In this document: positions 1 through 6,241 of the stretch, piece after piece | How the letters are laid out: each line of letters opens with the position of its first letter | Position numbering within the stretch: the first letter of the stretch is position 1 | Source: an uncultured Thomasclavelia sp. | Lineage (GTDB): Bacteria; Bacillota_I; Bacilli_A; Erysipelotrichales; Coprobacillaceae | Length of the DNA stretch: 12,302 nt | Assembly (NCBI GenBank): GCA_910588165.1 | Contig: CAJUOR010000057.1 | Span: 1 to 12,302 of the forward strand | Direction of reading: 5' to 3' | Translations under genes and position numbers: made by a program | The notes under the pieces: model-generated | Database searches by the model: none | Seen by the model: the letters and a program-made list of their open reading frames with translations, nothing else | Told to the model about the DNA's origin: nothing

Positions 1-82
1 GACCATCATCAACGATCATATCGCCCACCACAAGCATGTGGGGAATTCTATCAATAGTGTTGTTGCATATCTTCCTACTTTA
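1..82 (-). pseudogene. Possible remnant of threonyl-tRNA synthetase (anticodon-binding domain), running off the left edge
   Basis: On the minus strand a frame is open from about position 79 to the edge and reads ...IDRIPHMLVVGDMIVDDG. This resembles the (K/R)(I/V)PYMLVVGDKEVE... stretch in the C-terminal domain of threonyl-tRNA synthetases. An in-frame TAA at 82-80 closes the frame upstream. The sequence just before it, in a neighbouring frame, reads SKVGRYATT, which could match the KxGxKIRxA segment preceding that motif, so a frameshift is possible. A real gene could instead start at the ATG at 37-35 (MLVVGDMIVDDG..., reminiscent of a PfkB kinase start), but no ribosome binding site precedes it. 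The motif is seen directly; the family assignment rests on memory of the consensus and the broken state is inferred. Confidence 0.35.
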
Positions 83-166
83 CTTTTTATCGATAATTCC
101 TTTAAACATTCAAATTGATTGAATATGATTAAACTATCCCATTTCAAAGTCATATTTTGACTACTG

Positions 167-958
167 TTATCTATTTTCATCGCTTTTAAGCTTTTTCTCA
201 CTCAAATGACTTGCAACATTATTGATAATCAAATCAATCGCAATTAAAACGATGGCTTGTGAATCTACAAAAGCACTCTTTTGATCTAAATGAAAAGTCG
301 GTAAAATAAAATCTAAATTAATTCTATTTTTAAAACGGTGGTGATCATTTTGCGTAATTAAAACAAGCCTGCTCCCACTTTCACTCGCATATTGAATCGC
401 CTCTTTCACAACACCGGTTTCCGCAGATAATGATAAAAAAATATTCAAATCATCTTCTTGGGACATTGATGCTTTTTCTGAAAATAATTCGGTAAACGTC
501 ACATCTTCCGAATCAATACCGACACTAGCTAAACGATAAGAAAAGTAACGAGCCGAAAGTCCGGTTTCATGAATCCCATATATTTTTATTTTCCTGGCTT
601 GAAGGATTAGCTGCGATAATTGATTGAGCTTAGTCATACTTAAAACCGTTGGCAATTGGTTCAAAGCTTCAATATACAAGTTCGTAATTGTTTGCGTCTT
701 GACATTATCACTCTCTGTAATTTGCGTAATTGACTGAATGTATCTAGAAACCTCATATCTAAACTCACTATATCCTTTAAACCCACACTTCTGACAAAAG
801 CGTAACAATGCGGATTTAGATACTTTACACTTTTCCGCTATGGTTGCAATTGGATAAGCACTGATTTTATCTAAATGAGTTAAAACATAGTCCATAATTA
901 CTAATTCAGACTTTGTAAATTCCCCTTGATGTAATTCAATATGTTGAATTGGTGTCAT
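167..958 (-). CDS. murR: MurR/RpiR-family transcriptional regulator (HTH plus SIS domain)
   Basis: A 263-residue regulator with the usual RpiR layout and length. An N-terminal helix-turn-helix domain (about residues 1-75) contains IATIAEKCKVSKSALLRFC and the KGYSEF segment typical of the family. A SIS sugar-phosphate-binding domain (about 120-240) contains GIHETG at 128-133 and the SxSAETG loop at 175-182 that replaces the classic SxSGxT. Family members sense phosphosugars; MurR of MurNAc operons responds to MurNAc-6-phosphate. The start at 958 is supported by AAGGGG about eight bases upstream on the minus strand. The gene is divergent from an operon containing mupG and murQ, so it is most likely the local repressor of MurNAc catabolism and of itself. 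The name murR rests on that context; the RpiR family call is firm. No strong terminator is seen after the stop, only a weak 6-bp hairpin at 108-124. Confidence 0.85.
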   Translation of the reverse strand: MTPIQHIELHQGEFTKSELVIMDYVLTHLDKISAYPIATIAEKCKVSKSALLRFCQKCGFKGYSEFRYEVSRYIQSITQITESDNVKTQTITNLYIEALNQLPTVLSMTKLNQLSQLILQARKIKIYGIHETGLSARYFSYRLASVGIDSEDVTFTELFSEKASMSQEDDLNIFLSLSAETGVVKEAIQYASESGSRLVLITQNDHHRFKNRINLDFILPTFHLDQKSAFVDSQAIVLIAIDLIINNVASHLSEKKLKSDENR

Positions 959-989
959 TTTTATTTCCCCTTATCTCTTAATTGTTTCC

Positions 990-1018
990 ATTATATACCT
1001 TTTTGTCGCTACTTTCAA
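990..1018 (-). promoter_or_regulatory. Sigma-A promoter of murR
   Basis: On the minus strand, TTGAAA (1018-1013) and TATAAT (995-990) are separated by exactly 17 bases. Transcription would start near 983, giving a leader of about 25 bases before the murR ATG at 958. The -10 lies in the 12-mer TATATAATGGAA (997-986), which recurs in the same transcriptional sense in the facing promoter at 1147-1158. Confidence 0.7.
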
Positions 1019-1063
1019 CTTGTCTATTTTTCCATAAACACAAATATTTTGATTTTATCAATT

Positions 1064-1082
1064 CTTTTCTAATTGAGAAAAG
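1064..1082. promoter_or_regulatory. Inverted repeat, candidate regulator operator in the divergent intergenic region
   Basis: CTTTTCT (1064-1070) and AGAAAAG (1076-1082) form a perfect 7-bp inverted repeat around AATTG. It lies between the two divergent promoters, about 24 bases upstream of the -35 of the permease operon. MurR/RpiR proteins bind such dyads as dimers, but no MurR consensus for this organism is available, so the assignment is speculative. Confidence 0.3.
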
Positions 1083-1105
1083 TTCCAAAAAAATTAAAAA
1101 AAGTA

Positions 1106-1121
1106 TTGCAAACGATTTCAA
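1106..1121 (+). promoter_or_regulatory. cre site (CcpA catabolite repression)
   Basis: The 16-mer TTGCAAACGATTTCAA matches the published Gram-positive cre consensus WTGNAANCGNWWNCAW at every defined position. It overlaps the -35 and spacer of the operon promoter, the usual place for repression by CcpA with HPr-Ser-P. MurNAc use should therefore be shut down when a preferred sugar is present. Confidence 0.75.
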
Positions 1122-1133
1122 AAGTTGTATAAT
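1106..1133 (+). promoter_or_regulatory. Main promoter of the MurNAc operon
   Basis: TTGCAA (1106-1111) and TATAAT (1128-1133) are separated by 16 bases, a good sigma-A promoter. The predicted start near 1140 gives a leader of about 75 bases before the permease ATG at 1216. The -35 and most of the spacer are covered by a cre site, so CcpA binding would block polymerase directly. Confidence 0.7.
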
Positions 1134-1146
1134 AAAATTAGTCCCA

Positions 1147-1158
1147 TATATAATGGAA
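1147..1158 (+). promoter_or_regulatory. 12-mer shared by the two divergent promoters; alternative -10 or operator
   Basis: TATATAATGGAA occurs here on the plus strand and, in the same sense relative to transcription, at 997-986 on the minus strand within the murR promoter. The copy here includes a TATAAT (1149-1154) that could act as a second -10, with TTGTAT (1125-1130) 18 bases upstream. It also forms the right side of the short dyad CCAT-N5-ATGG (1144-1156). It may be a common MurR operator or simply coincident -10 sequences. Confidence 0.35.
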
Positions 1159-1215
1159 TAAATCCCAAAAAAACACGGCCGTTATAAAGGGAACAAAAAA
1201 AGGGAGGAAAATCAA

Positions 1216-2592
1216 ATGAGTACACAAAAACACTCAACCGTAAGTCGTATTACAAGTTTTATTGAAAATCGCTTAGCACCTCCTTTGGTGCGTATTTCAC
1301 AAATCAGATACCTACAAAGTTTACAAAAATCTTTTATGGTCATGATGCCTTACATGATTTTAGGAGCAACTGCTACCCTTGTATTAAACTTAGGTGGCCT
1401 CTTTGCCGAAGGCACAGGTTTAAATATGCCAAACGTTGCCGAAGCTATCAATAATGCATTAGTCCATGTTAGACCGGCATTAGGACAATTAGCTTCAGTA
1501 AGTATTAACTTAATGGCATTCTTGTGCGTTGTTTTAAACAGTTATTTCTTAGGTGAATTTTATAAGGCCAAAGACAACAAGGTTAGTCCTATGGTTTGTG
1601 GCATTGTCGGTTTAATCAGTTTCCTTTGTTTCATAGATTTCTCACAATTATCAGCTAACTTTGATTGGCCTAACTATATTTTAGGTGCCCCAAGTTTATT
1701 TAGCGGTATTATTATCAGTATCGTTTCTGTTGAAGTATATCGTTGGTTCATGAAAAAAGATATTCGTATCAAAATGCCTGCAGGCGTACCGCCAATGGTT
1801 GCAGATGCATTCACAAGTTTAATCCCTGTTTGTGTCATTATCATTTTGTCTGCATTTGTAGGCAGAAACATTCCTGACTTCAACTTCTTAACCATCGTCA
1901 ATGACTTAAGTACAAAACTAGTTGCAGGTGGAAGCAGTTTTATTGCACAATTTATTGCTTTCTTATTAGACCGTGTCTTCTGGTTTGTCGGTTTACATGG
2001 TTCAAATATTGTCGGTTCTATTATGACACCGATTTGGGAATCAATGTCTGTCCAAAACTTAGCTGACTTTGCAGCCGGAAAAGAGATTACTTATATTTTC
2101 TCTTCATTATGGATTAACTGCTATGTTCGTTTAAGCGTCTTCCCAATTGCTGTTTTACTTATCATGTCTAAAGTTAAAAGATTTAAAGTCTTAGGGCGTT
2201 TATCAATTGCCGGATCAGTATTCAATATTGCCGAACCGATTATGTATGGTTTGCCAATTGTCTTAAATCCATTGATGTTTGTACCTTGGGTTTTAGGCTT
2301 TGCTGTTTTATTCATCTTTAATGGAGCCTTATCAATGTTAGGATTAGTTCCACCAATTGTTGCCAGCGTTGTTTGGACCATGCCGGTTCCACTGATGGCG
2401 TTTATCGGATCAGGATTCAATATTTGGGCAATGGTACTTAGCTGTATCAATATGGTTATCCTATTCTTCATTTTCTTACCATTCTTCAAAGTTATGGAAA
2501 AACAAGAGCTACAACTTCAAGAGCTTAATGAACAAAGAGAAAAAGAAGGCTTAGAGCCGTTAGATGAGCTACCTGCTAAAACAACAGCATAA
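1216..2592 (+). CDS. PTS sugar permease, EIIC subunit, cellobiose/lactose (CelB-like) family
   Basis: A 458-residue polytopic membrane protein of the normal length for a free-standing EIIC of the lactose/cellobiose PTS family. The N-terminal part (ENRLAPPLVRISQIRYLQSL) is the usual cytoplasmic segment before the first membrane helix. VPPMVADAF lies at 191-199, the conserved GLHG loop at 259-262, and the substrate-site FNIAEPIMYGLP at 336-347 with its conserved Glu-340. The tail from about 425 is hydrophilic and charged. It has no fused EIIB or EIIA domain and none is encoded in the window, so phosphoryl donors must come from elsewhere. GGGAGGAAAATCAA gives a strong ribosome binding site. As first gene of an operon ending in mupG and murQ, it should import and phosphorylate a MurNAc-containing sugar, plausibly the MurNAc-GlcNAc disaccharide. 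That substrate is inferred: the characterised MurP permeases belong to the glucose-type EIIBC family. Confidence 0.9.
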   Translation: MSTQKHSTVSRITSFIENRLAPPLVRISQIRYLQSLQKSFMVMMPYMILGATATLVLNLGGLFAEGTGLNMPNVAEAINNALVHVRPALGQLASVSINLMAFLCVVLNSYFLGEFYKAKDNKVSPMVCGIVGLISFLCFIDFSQLSANFDWPNYILGAPSLFSGIIISIVSVEVYRWFMKKDIRIKMPAGVPPMVADAFTSLIPVCVIIILSAFVGRNIPDFNFLTIVNDLSTKLVAGGSSFIAQFIAFLLDRVFWFVGLHGSNIVGSIMTPIWESMSVQNLADFAAGKEITYIFSSLWINCYVRLSVFPIAVLLIMSKVKRFKVLGRLSIAGSVFNIAEPIMYGLPIVLNPLMFVPWVLGFAVLFIFNGALSMLGLVPPIVASVVWTMPVPLMAFIGSGFNIWAMVLSCINMVILFFIFLPFFKVMEKQELQLQELNEQREKEGLEPLDELPAKTTA

Positions 2593-2606
2593 AGGAGTGT
2601 CTATTT

Positions 2607-3551
2607 ATGAACGTTAAAATCAAAAGTTTTGAAATGTCATATTTAGCTGATGTTTTAAAATGTTGGAATGAAAACTTAGTTTATGATTTAATCAACGAAG
2701 AAAGATTTACCGAAGTCATTCTTCTTGATGATAACTTTGATCCTAATTTATTCAAAGTCGCTTTCGTTGATAACCAATGTGTTGGTTTTGCATTTGGCAT
2801 CAAACGTAAAATACCTTATTTGGAAAGAGGACTTGAACCAACACGTGGTTGGATTAATATGATTGCCGTCAACCAAGACTATCGTCATCAAAAAATCGGC
2901 ACGGCACTTGTTCAAAGCTTAGAAGCAGACTTAAAGAAACTAGGGGCGACAGAAATCACGTTATGTGCATATAGCCCTAACTATTTCACACCCGGTATCG
3001 ATTTGCGTTATGAAGCGGCAATCCCTTTCTTCGAAAGTTTAAATTACCCCTTTAACAACGAAGAAGTTGTCAGTATGCAAAGAGATTTGTGGGACTTCAC
3101 GATGTCTGAAACCACAAAAACAAAAATAGCCGACTTAAATACTCAGGGTATCTCAATTGTCCCATATGAAAAAAAATATATGCTTCAATTACAAAATTTC
3201 TTACTTTCTCAATTCGGAGCAGGTTGGAAACGCAATGCCCTAATCGCTATGCAAAGACATGAGGCTGAAAAAGTCATTCTATTAGTCGTTAATAGCGAAG
3301 ATAAAATTCTTGGTTTCTGTATGCGTAAAATTGATGGTAACGATGGACGCTTTGGACCGTTTGGTGTTGATGAAAGCCTTCGCTCTCATGGTATAGGTGG
3401 TGTGCTTTTTGAAACGATGATGCAAGATATGAAATCACGTGGTATCCCATACTTGTATTTCTTATGGACAGGCGGTGCGGCTATGCGTTTCTATTTACGC
3501 CATGGAGTCAAAGTATATCGTACTTATAGATTATCTAGAAAGGAAATTTAA
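2607..3551 (+). CDS. Tandem GNAT-family N-acetyltransferase
   Basis: A 314-residue protein with two GNAT domains in series. Domain 1 (about 1-160) has the acetyl-CoA pyrophosphate-binding motif A as INMIAVNQDYRHQKIGTALV, with the loop RHQKIGTA at 93-100. Domain 2 (about 180-314) has VDESLRSHGIGGVLFETM, with loop RSHGIGG at 259-265, followed by AAMRFYLRHGVKVYRTY, a typical C-terminal GNAT end. Both loops look able to bind acetyl-CoA, although tandem GNATs often keep only one working site. No signal peptide is seen, so it should be cytoplasmic. It begins 14 bases after the permease stop with AAAGGAG overlapping that stop, and ends three bases before the PIG-L gene, so the three genes are likely translated together. 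The acceptor is unknown; context points to an amine on a cell-wall amino sugar or muropeptide. The family call is firm, the substrate is inference. Confidence 0.85.
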   Translation: MNVKIKSFEMSYLADVLKCWNENLVYDLINEERFTEVILLDDNFDPNLFKVAFVDNQCVGFAFGIKRKIPYLERGLEPTRGWINMIAVNQDYRHQKIGTALVQSLEADLKKLGATEITLCAYSPNYFTPGIDLRYEAAIPFFESLNYPFNNEEVVSMQRDLWDFTMSETTKTKIADLNTQGISIVPYEKKYMLQLQNFLLSQFGAGWKRNALIAMQRHEAEKVILLVVNSEDKILGFCMRKIDGNDGRFGPFGVDESLRSHGIGGVLFETMMQDMKSRGIPYLYFLWTGGAAMRFYLRHGVKVYRTYRLSRKEI

Positions 3552-3554
3552 CTA

Positions 3555-4226
3555 ATGAAATATAAAAGAATCATCAGTATTGGTGGGCATCATTTAGATG
3601 CCGAGCTCATGGGGGGACCATTATTGATTAAATATGCCAAAATGGGTGCGCATTGTACCATGATTAATGTTACTGAAGGAAGATTAACCAATCCGACAGC
3701 AACAAAAGAAGAAAAACAAGCTTATCTTGACAACGTTCGTCAAGAAAATGATGAAGTCGCTAAAGCGATGGGGTGCGATGCTTATAATATGCGTTACACA
3801 TCAAAGACTGTTCCTTCTGAACAAGAATTTATTAAACTCTTAAAAGATTACATGATTAAGGAAGGTGTTGATTGTGTGGTAACACATTGGCGTGGCACAA
3901 TGCACGAACGTCACTACTTTACTTATCAAACAGTAACTCGAGCTGTTTTAGAATTAAGAAAAGAAGGACACAAAATTCAATTGCTTTACGGTGAAAACTG
4001 CGAAGATTTAATTGGATTTACACCGACTTGTTATGTGACAGTCAACGATGAAATTGTAGATACATGGTTCAATGCATTAAAGAAATATACTATTTTCAAC
4101 GGAACTGTGAATGATGTTCCATACCAAGCTTATTACACAGCTCAATTAAAAGTAAGAGCGATTGAAGGCGGTTCAGCTCTTCCGGTGAAAGCTTATATGC
4201 ACGCCCCACTCTTTGATAACGAATAA
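3555..4226 (+). CDS. PIG-L (LmbE) family N-deacetylase-like protein with altered catalytic motif
   Basis: A 223-residue protein with the PIG-L fold signature. The N-terminal zinc motif, normally (A/G)HPDDAE, reads GHHLDAE at 11-17: the metal ligands His-12 and Asp-15 are kept, but the first Asp, the usual general base, is Leu-14. The second motif, normally HPDH, reads HERH at 117-120, keeping the proposed acid His-117 and the third zinc ligand His-120. The family removes N-acetyl groups from GlcNAc-containing compounds (GlcNAc-PI, GlcNAc-Ins, GlcNAc-malate, diacetylchitobiose). The gene follows the GNAT gene by three bases and precedes mupG by 61 bases containing a hairpin. It is cytoplasmic, with no signal peptide. 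A role in deacetylating an imported wall sugar is plausible, but the missing base leaves activity open: it could use another residue, have a different reaction, or bind only. Confidence 0.8.
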   Translation: MKYKRIISIGGHHLDAELMGGPLLIKYAKMGAHCTMINVTEGRLTNPTATKEEKQAYLDNVRQENDEVAKAMGCDAYNMRYTSKTVPSEQEFIKLLKDYMIKEGVDCVVTHWRGTMHERHYFTYQTVTRAVLELRKEGHKIQLLYGENCEDLIGFTPTCYVTVNDEIVDTWFNALKKYTIFNGTVNDVPYQAYYTAQLKVRAIEGGSALPVKAYMHAPLFDNE

Positions 4227-4237
4227 AGATAACGAAT
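4215..4237 (+). repeat. Short tandem duplication at the end of the PIG-L gene
   Basis: GATAACGAAT occurs at 4215-4224 and again at 4228-4237, period 13. The first copy encodes the last residues Asp-Asn-Glu and part of the stop codon; the second lies just after the stop. This looks like a slippage duplication of the gene end. Confidence 0.6.
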
Positions 4238-4238
4238 T

Positions 4239-4265
4239 AAAAAGTTGGGTTCTTCCCAACTTTTT
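4239..4265 (+). terminator. Intrinsic terminator-like hairpin inside the MurNAc operon
   Basis: AAAAAGTTGGG (4239-4249) pairs perfectly over 11 bp with CCCAACTTTTT (4255-4265) around the loop TTCTT, and the 3' arm ends in five Ts. It ends four bases before the AAGGAG ribosome binding site of mupG. No convincing promoter lies between it and mupG, so it is probably a partial terminator or a processing and stability element that lowers mupG-murQ expression relative to the upstream genes. Confidence 0.75.
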
Positions 4266-4287
4266 AGATAAGGAGATGTGATTTAAA

Positions 4288-5319
4288 ATGTTAGGTATAT
4301 CCGTTTATTTTCAAGATTTAGATGAAACATATTTAAAAGAAGCAGCAAAAGTCGGGGCTAAATACGTATTTACTTCACTTCATATCCCTGAAGAAGATTA
4401 CAGCCATTTAGATGATGTTCTCCCTCACTTTATTGAAATATGTCAAGCATTAGGGTTAGAGTTATGTCCTGATGTTTCCCCTGTTACTTTTGAAAAACTG
4501 CAAATTCCTAACGGTGATTTCAAGCGTTTAAAAGCTATGGGTTTTAAAGCCCTACGTTTAGATTATGGGTTTGATGATTTAGATACAGTAAAGAAATTAT
4601 CTGAAGATTTTGAAATTATGTTGAATGCCAGTATCGTTGATGAAAATTATATCAAAAAAGCCCAAGCACAAGGTATTGATTTTAAACGGCTTATCCTTAC
4701 CCATAATTTCTATCCAAAACGCTTTACAGGACTTTCAAAAGATAGTTTTAATTCAAAAAACCAAATCTTTAGGCAATATGGTCTACAAATACAAGCTTTT
4801 GTATGCGGAGATAATCTCAAACGTTTCCCATTATATGAGGGCTTACCGACATTAGAAAAACACCGTGATACTCCCCCATTTATTGCTGCATTGGAGCTTA
4901 TGGCTAATGGCGTTAGCGACATTATGATCGGTGACAGTCAAGCCAAAATCGAAACATTGCAAGCTATCCAAACATATATGAGTGATAAAGTTATCACCTT
5001 AAAAGTCCATTTAGAACCTGAATACAAGCATCTATATAACCAAATCATCTCTTGTCGTAAAGATCAGTCTGAATGTGCCATTCGTTTGGCAACACCCCGA
5101 TTAAAAAAAGTAGCTATTCAAAACAATGGCGTTCGCCGGCATGGTGCAATTACTATCGACAACACTTTAATGGGACGTTACTGCGGTGAGATGCAATTAC
5201 TTAAAAAAGATTTACCGACAGATGCAAGAGTCAATATCATCGGTTTTATTCACCCCGATTATATAGAAGCACTTAACTATATCAATGAAAATACAAAAAT
5301 TAAATTCACCGAGCTTTAG
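4288..5319 (+). CDS. mupG: MupG, 6-phospho-N-acetylmuramidase (DUF871 family)
   Basis: A 343-residue protein of the standard length and two-domain layout of the DUF871 family. The N-terminal TIM-barrel domain (about 1-230) begins MLGISVYF and includes LTHNFYPKRFTGLS at 137-150 and the strongly conserved GLPTLEKHR at 185-193. A smaller C-terminal domain (about 236-343) includes RRHGAITIDN and RYCGEMQ. The Staphylococcus aureus member MupG is a cytoplasmic hydrolase that splits MurNAc-6-phosphate-GlcNAc into MurNAc-6-phosphate and GlcNAc, supplying MurQ. The gene lies just upstream of murQ, 14 bases apart, which matches that role. AAGGAG at 4270-4275 precedes the ATG by 12 bases, slightly long; an ATG directly followed by TGA lies at 4276-4281, between the two. 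Family membership is firm and the enzymatic name is well supported by context. Confidence 0.88.
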   Translation: MLGISVYFQDLDETYLKEAAKVGAKYVFTSLHIPEEDYSHLDDVLPHFIEICQALGLELCPDVSPVTFEKLQIPNGDFKRLKAMGFKALRLDYGFDDLDTVKKLSEDFEIMLNASIVDENYIKKAQAQGIDFKRLILTHNFYPKRFTGLSKDSFNSKNQIFRQYGLQIQAFVCGDNLKRFPLYEGLPTLEKHRDTPPFIAALELMANGVSDIMIGDSQAKIETLQAIQTYMSDKVITLKVHLEPEYKHLYNQIISCRKDQSECAIRLATPRLKKVAIQNNGVRRHGAITIDNTLMGRYCGEMQLLKKDLPTDARVNIIGFIHPDYIEALNYINENTKIKFTEL

Positions 5320-5320
5320 A

Positions 5321-5336
5321 AAGGAGAATCAATGTG
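5321..5336 (+). promoter_or_regulatory. murQ ribosome binding site and GTG start overlapping an ATG-TGA start-stop
   Basis: AAGGAG (5321-5326) precedes ATG (5332-5334), whose next codon is TGA, and GTG (5334-5336) in another frame. Only the GTG opens murQ and it is seven bases from the Shine-Dalgarno, so it is chosen as start. The overlapping ATG-stop might compete for initiation. Confidence 0.6.
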
Positions 5337-6236
5337 AGTAAAGTAGAAATAAGTCATCTCATCACTGAAAAAAGAAATCCTAGTACAATGAACTTAGATC
5401 AAATGACAACAAGAGAATTTCTTGAAGTCATGAATAACGAAGATGCCAAAGTTGCTTTCTGTGTTAAAGAACAACTTGACCAAATTGAAATTGCCGTTCA
5501 TCATATTATCCAAGCCTTTAATCAAGGTGGTCGACTTATCTATGTAGGTAGTGGTACAAGCGGGCGATTAGGCGTTTTAGATGCGGTTGAATGCCCACCA
5601 ACGTTCTCTACTACCGATGAAGTCCAAGGAATAATTGCCGGCGGTCCAAGCGCTTTTGTGAAATCTAAAGAAGGCATTGAAGATAGTACAGTTCAAGGGG
5701 CTCATGATATGGAAACAATAAACGTCAATGTGAAAGATGTTGTTGTCGGTATTGCTGCCAGTGGACGAACACCCCATACAATTGGGGCTCTTGACAAAGC
5801 AAATGAATTAGGCGCCTACACCATAGCTCTAGCTTGCAATCCCAATAGTGAAATCGGTAAACACGCTCAACTTGCGATTGAAGTAGCAACAGGGCCGGAG
5901 GTTGTAAGTGGCTCTACACGCTTAAAAGCCGGGACAGCTCAAAAAATGATTTTAAATATGTTGTCTACTGCCTCTATGATCGGTATAGGGAAAACATATC
6001 AAAATCTCATGATTGATTTACACCCCTCTAATCAAAAATTAGTTGAACGCTCGATTAGAATTGTAATGCAAGCTTGTGAATGCAGCTATGAAGAGGCCTT
6101 AGATGTTTTTGAAAAATCCGAACACAAACCCAAATATGCAATTATCATGTATCTTCTTAAGTGTAGCTTAGAAGAGGCTAAATGTCGTTTAGCTAAGGAA
6201 CATGGCTTTGTCTATAAGGCAATTCAAACGAAATAA
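5334..6236 (+). CDS. murQ: MurQ, N-acetylmuramic acid 6-phosphate etherase
   Basis: A 300-residue enzyme, the normal MurQ length. It cleaves the D-lactyl ether of MurNAc-6-phosphate to give GlcNAc-6-phosphate and D-lactate in the cytoplasm. Signature segments are all present: TEKRNPST near the start, the SIS-domain sugar-phosphate loop VGSGTSGRLGVLDAVECPPT at 71-90 with the catalytic-type Glu-86, the SKEGIED segment at 111-117 carrying the second conserved acidic site, AASGRTPHTIGAL at 141-153, and VVSGSTRLKAGTAQKM at 190-205. The C-terminal helical part (about 245-300) resembles the usual UBA-like tail. It is the last gene of the operon, followed by a terminator. Its product GlcNAc-6-phosphate would need NagA and NagB, which are not in this window. 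Start codon is GTG. Confidence 0.97.
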   Translation: MSKVEISHLITEKRNPSTMNLDQMTTREFLEVMNNEDAKVAFCVKEQLDQIEIAVHHIIQAFNQGGRLIYVGSGTSGRLGVLDAVECPPTFSTTDEVQGIIAGGPSAFVKSKEGIEDSTVQGAHDMETINVNVKDVVVGIAASGRTPHTIGALDKANELGAYTIALACNPNSEIGKHAQLAIEVATGPEVVSGSTRLKAGTAQKMILNMLSTASMIGIGKTYQNLMIDLHPSNQKLVERSIRIVMQACECSYEEALDVFEKSEHKPKYAIIMYLLKCSLEEAKCRLAKEHGFVYKAIQTK

Positions 6237-6241
6237 TTTTT

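Noticed and set aside
108..124. ATTCAA-N5-TTGAAT hairpin as murR terminator
   Set aside because: Six AU-rich pairs without a T-run on the minus strand; too weak to call.
16..201. A 61-codon minus-strand frame overlapping the end of murR
   Set aside because: It overlaps the 3' end of murR, has no ribosome binding site and no recognisable domain. Part of it may be the out-of-frame continuation of the ThrRS-like remnant.
1141..1215. Riboswitch or antiterminator in the operon leader
   Set aside because: The leader is only about 75 bases with no terminator hairpin or recognisable aptamer; no RAT/LicT-like antiterminator stem was seen.
2121..2489. A 122-codon minus-strand open frame inside the EIIC gene
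   Set aside because: It lies entirely opposite a clear permease gene, has low-complexity composition and no Shine-Dalgarno; it is an antisense shadow.
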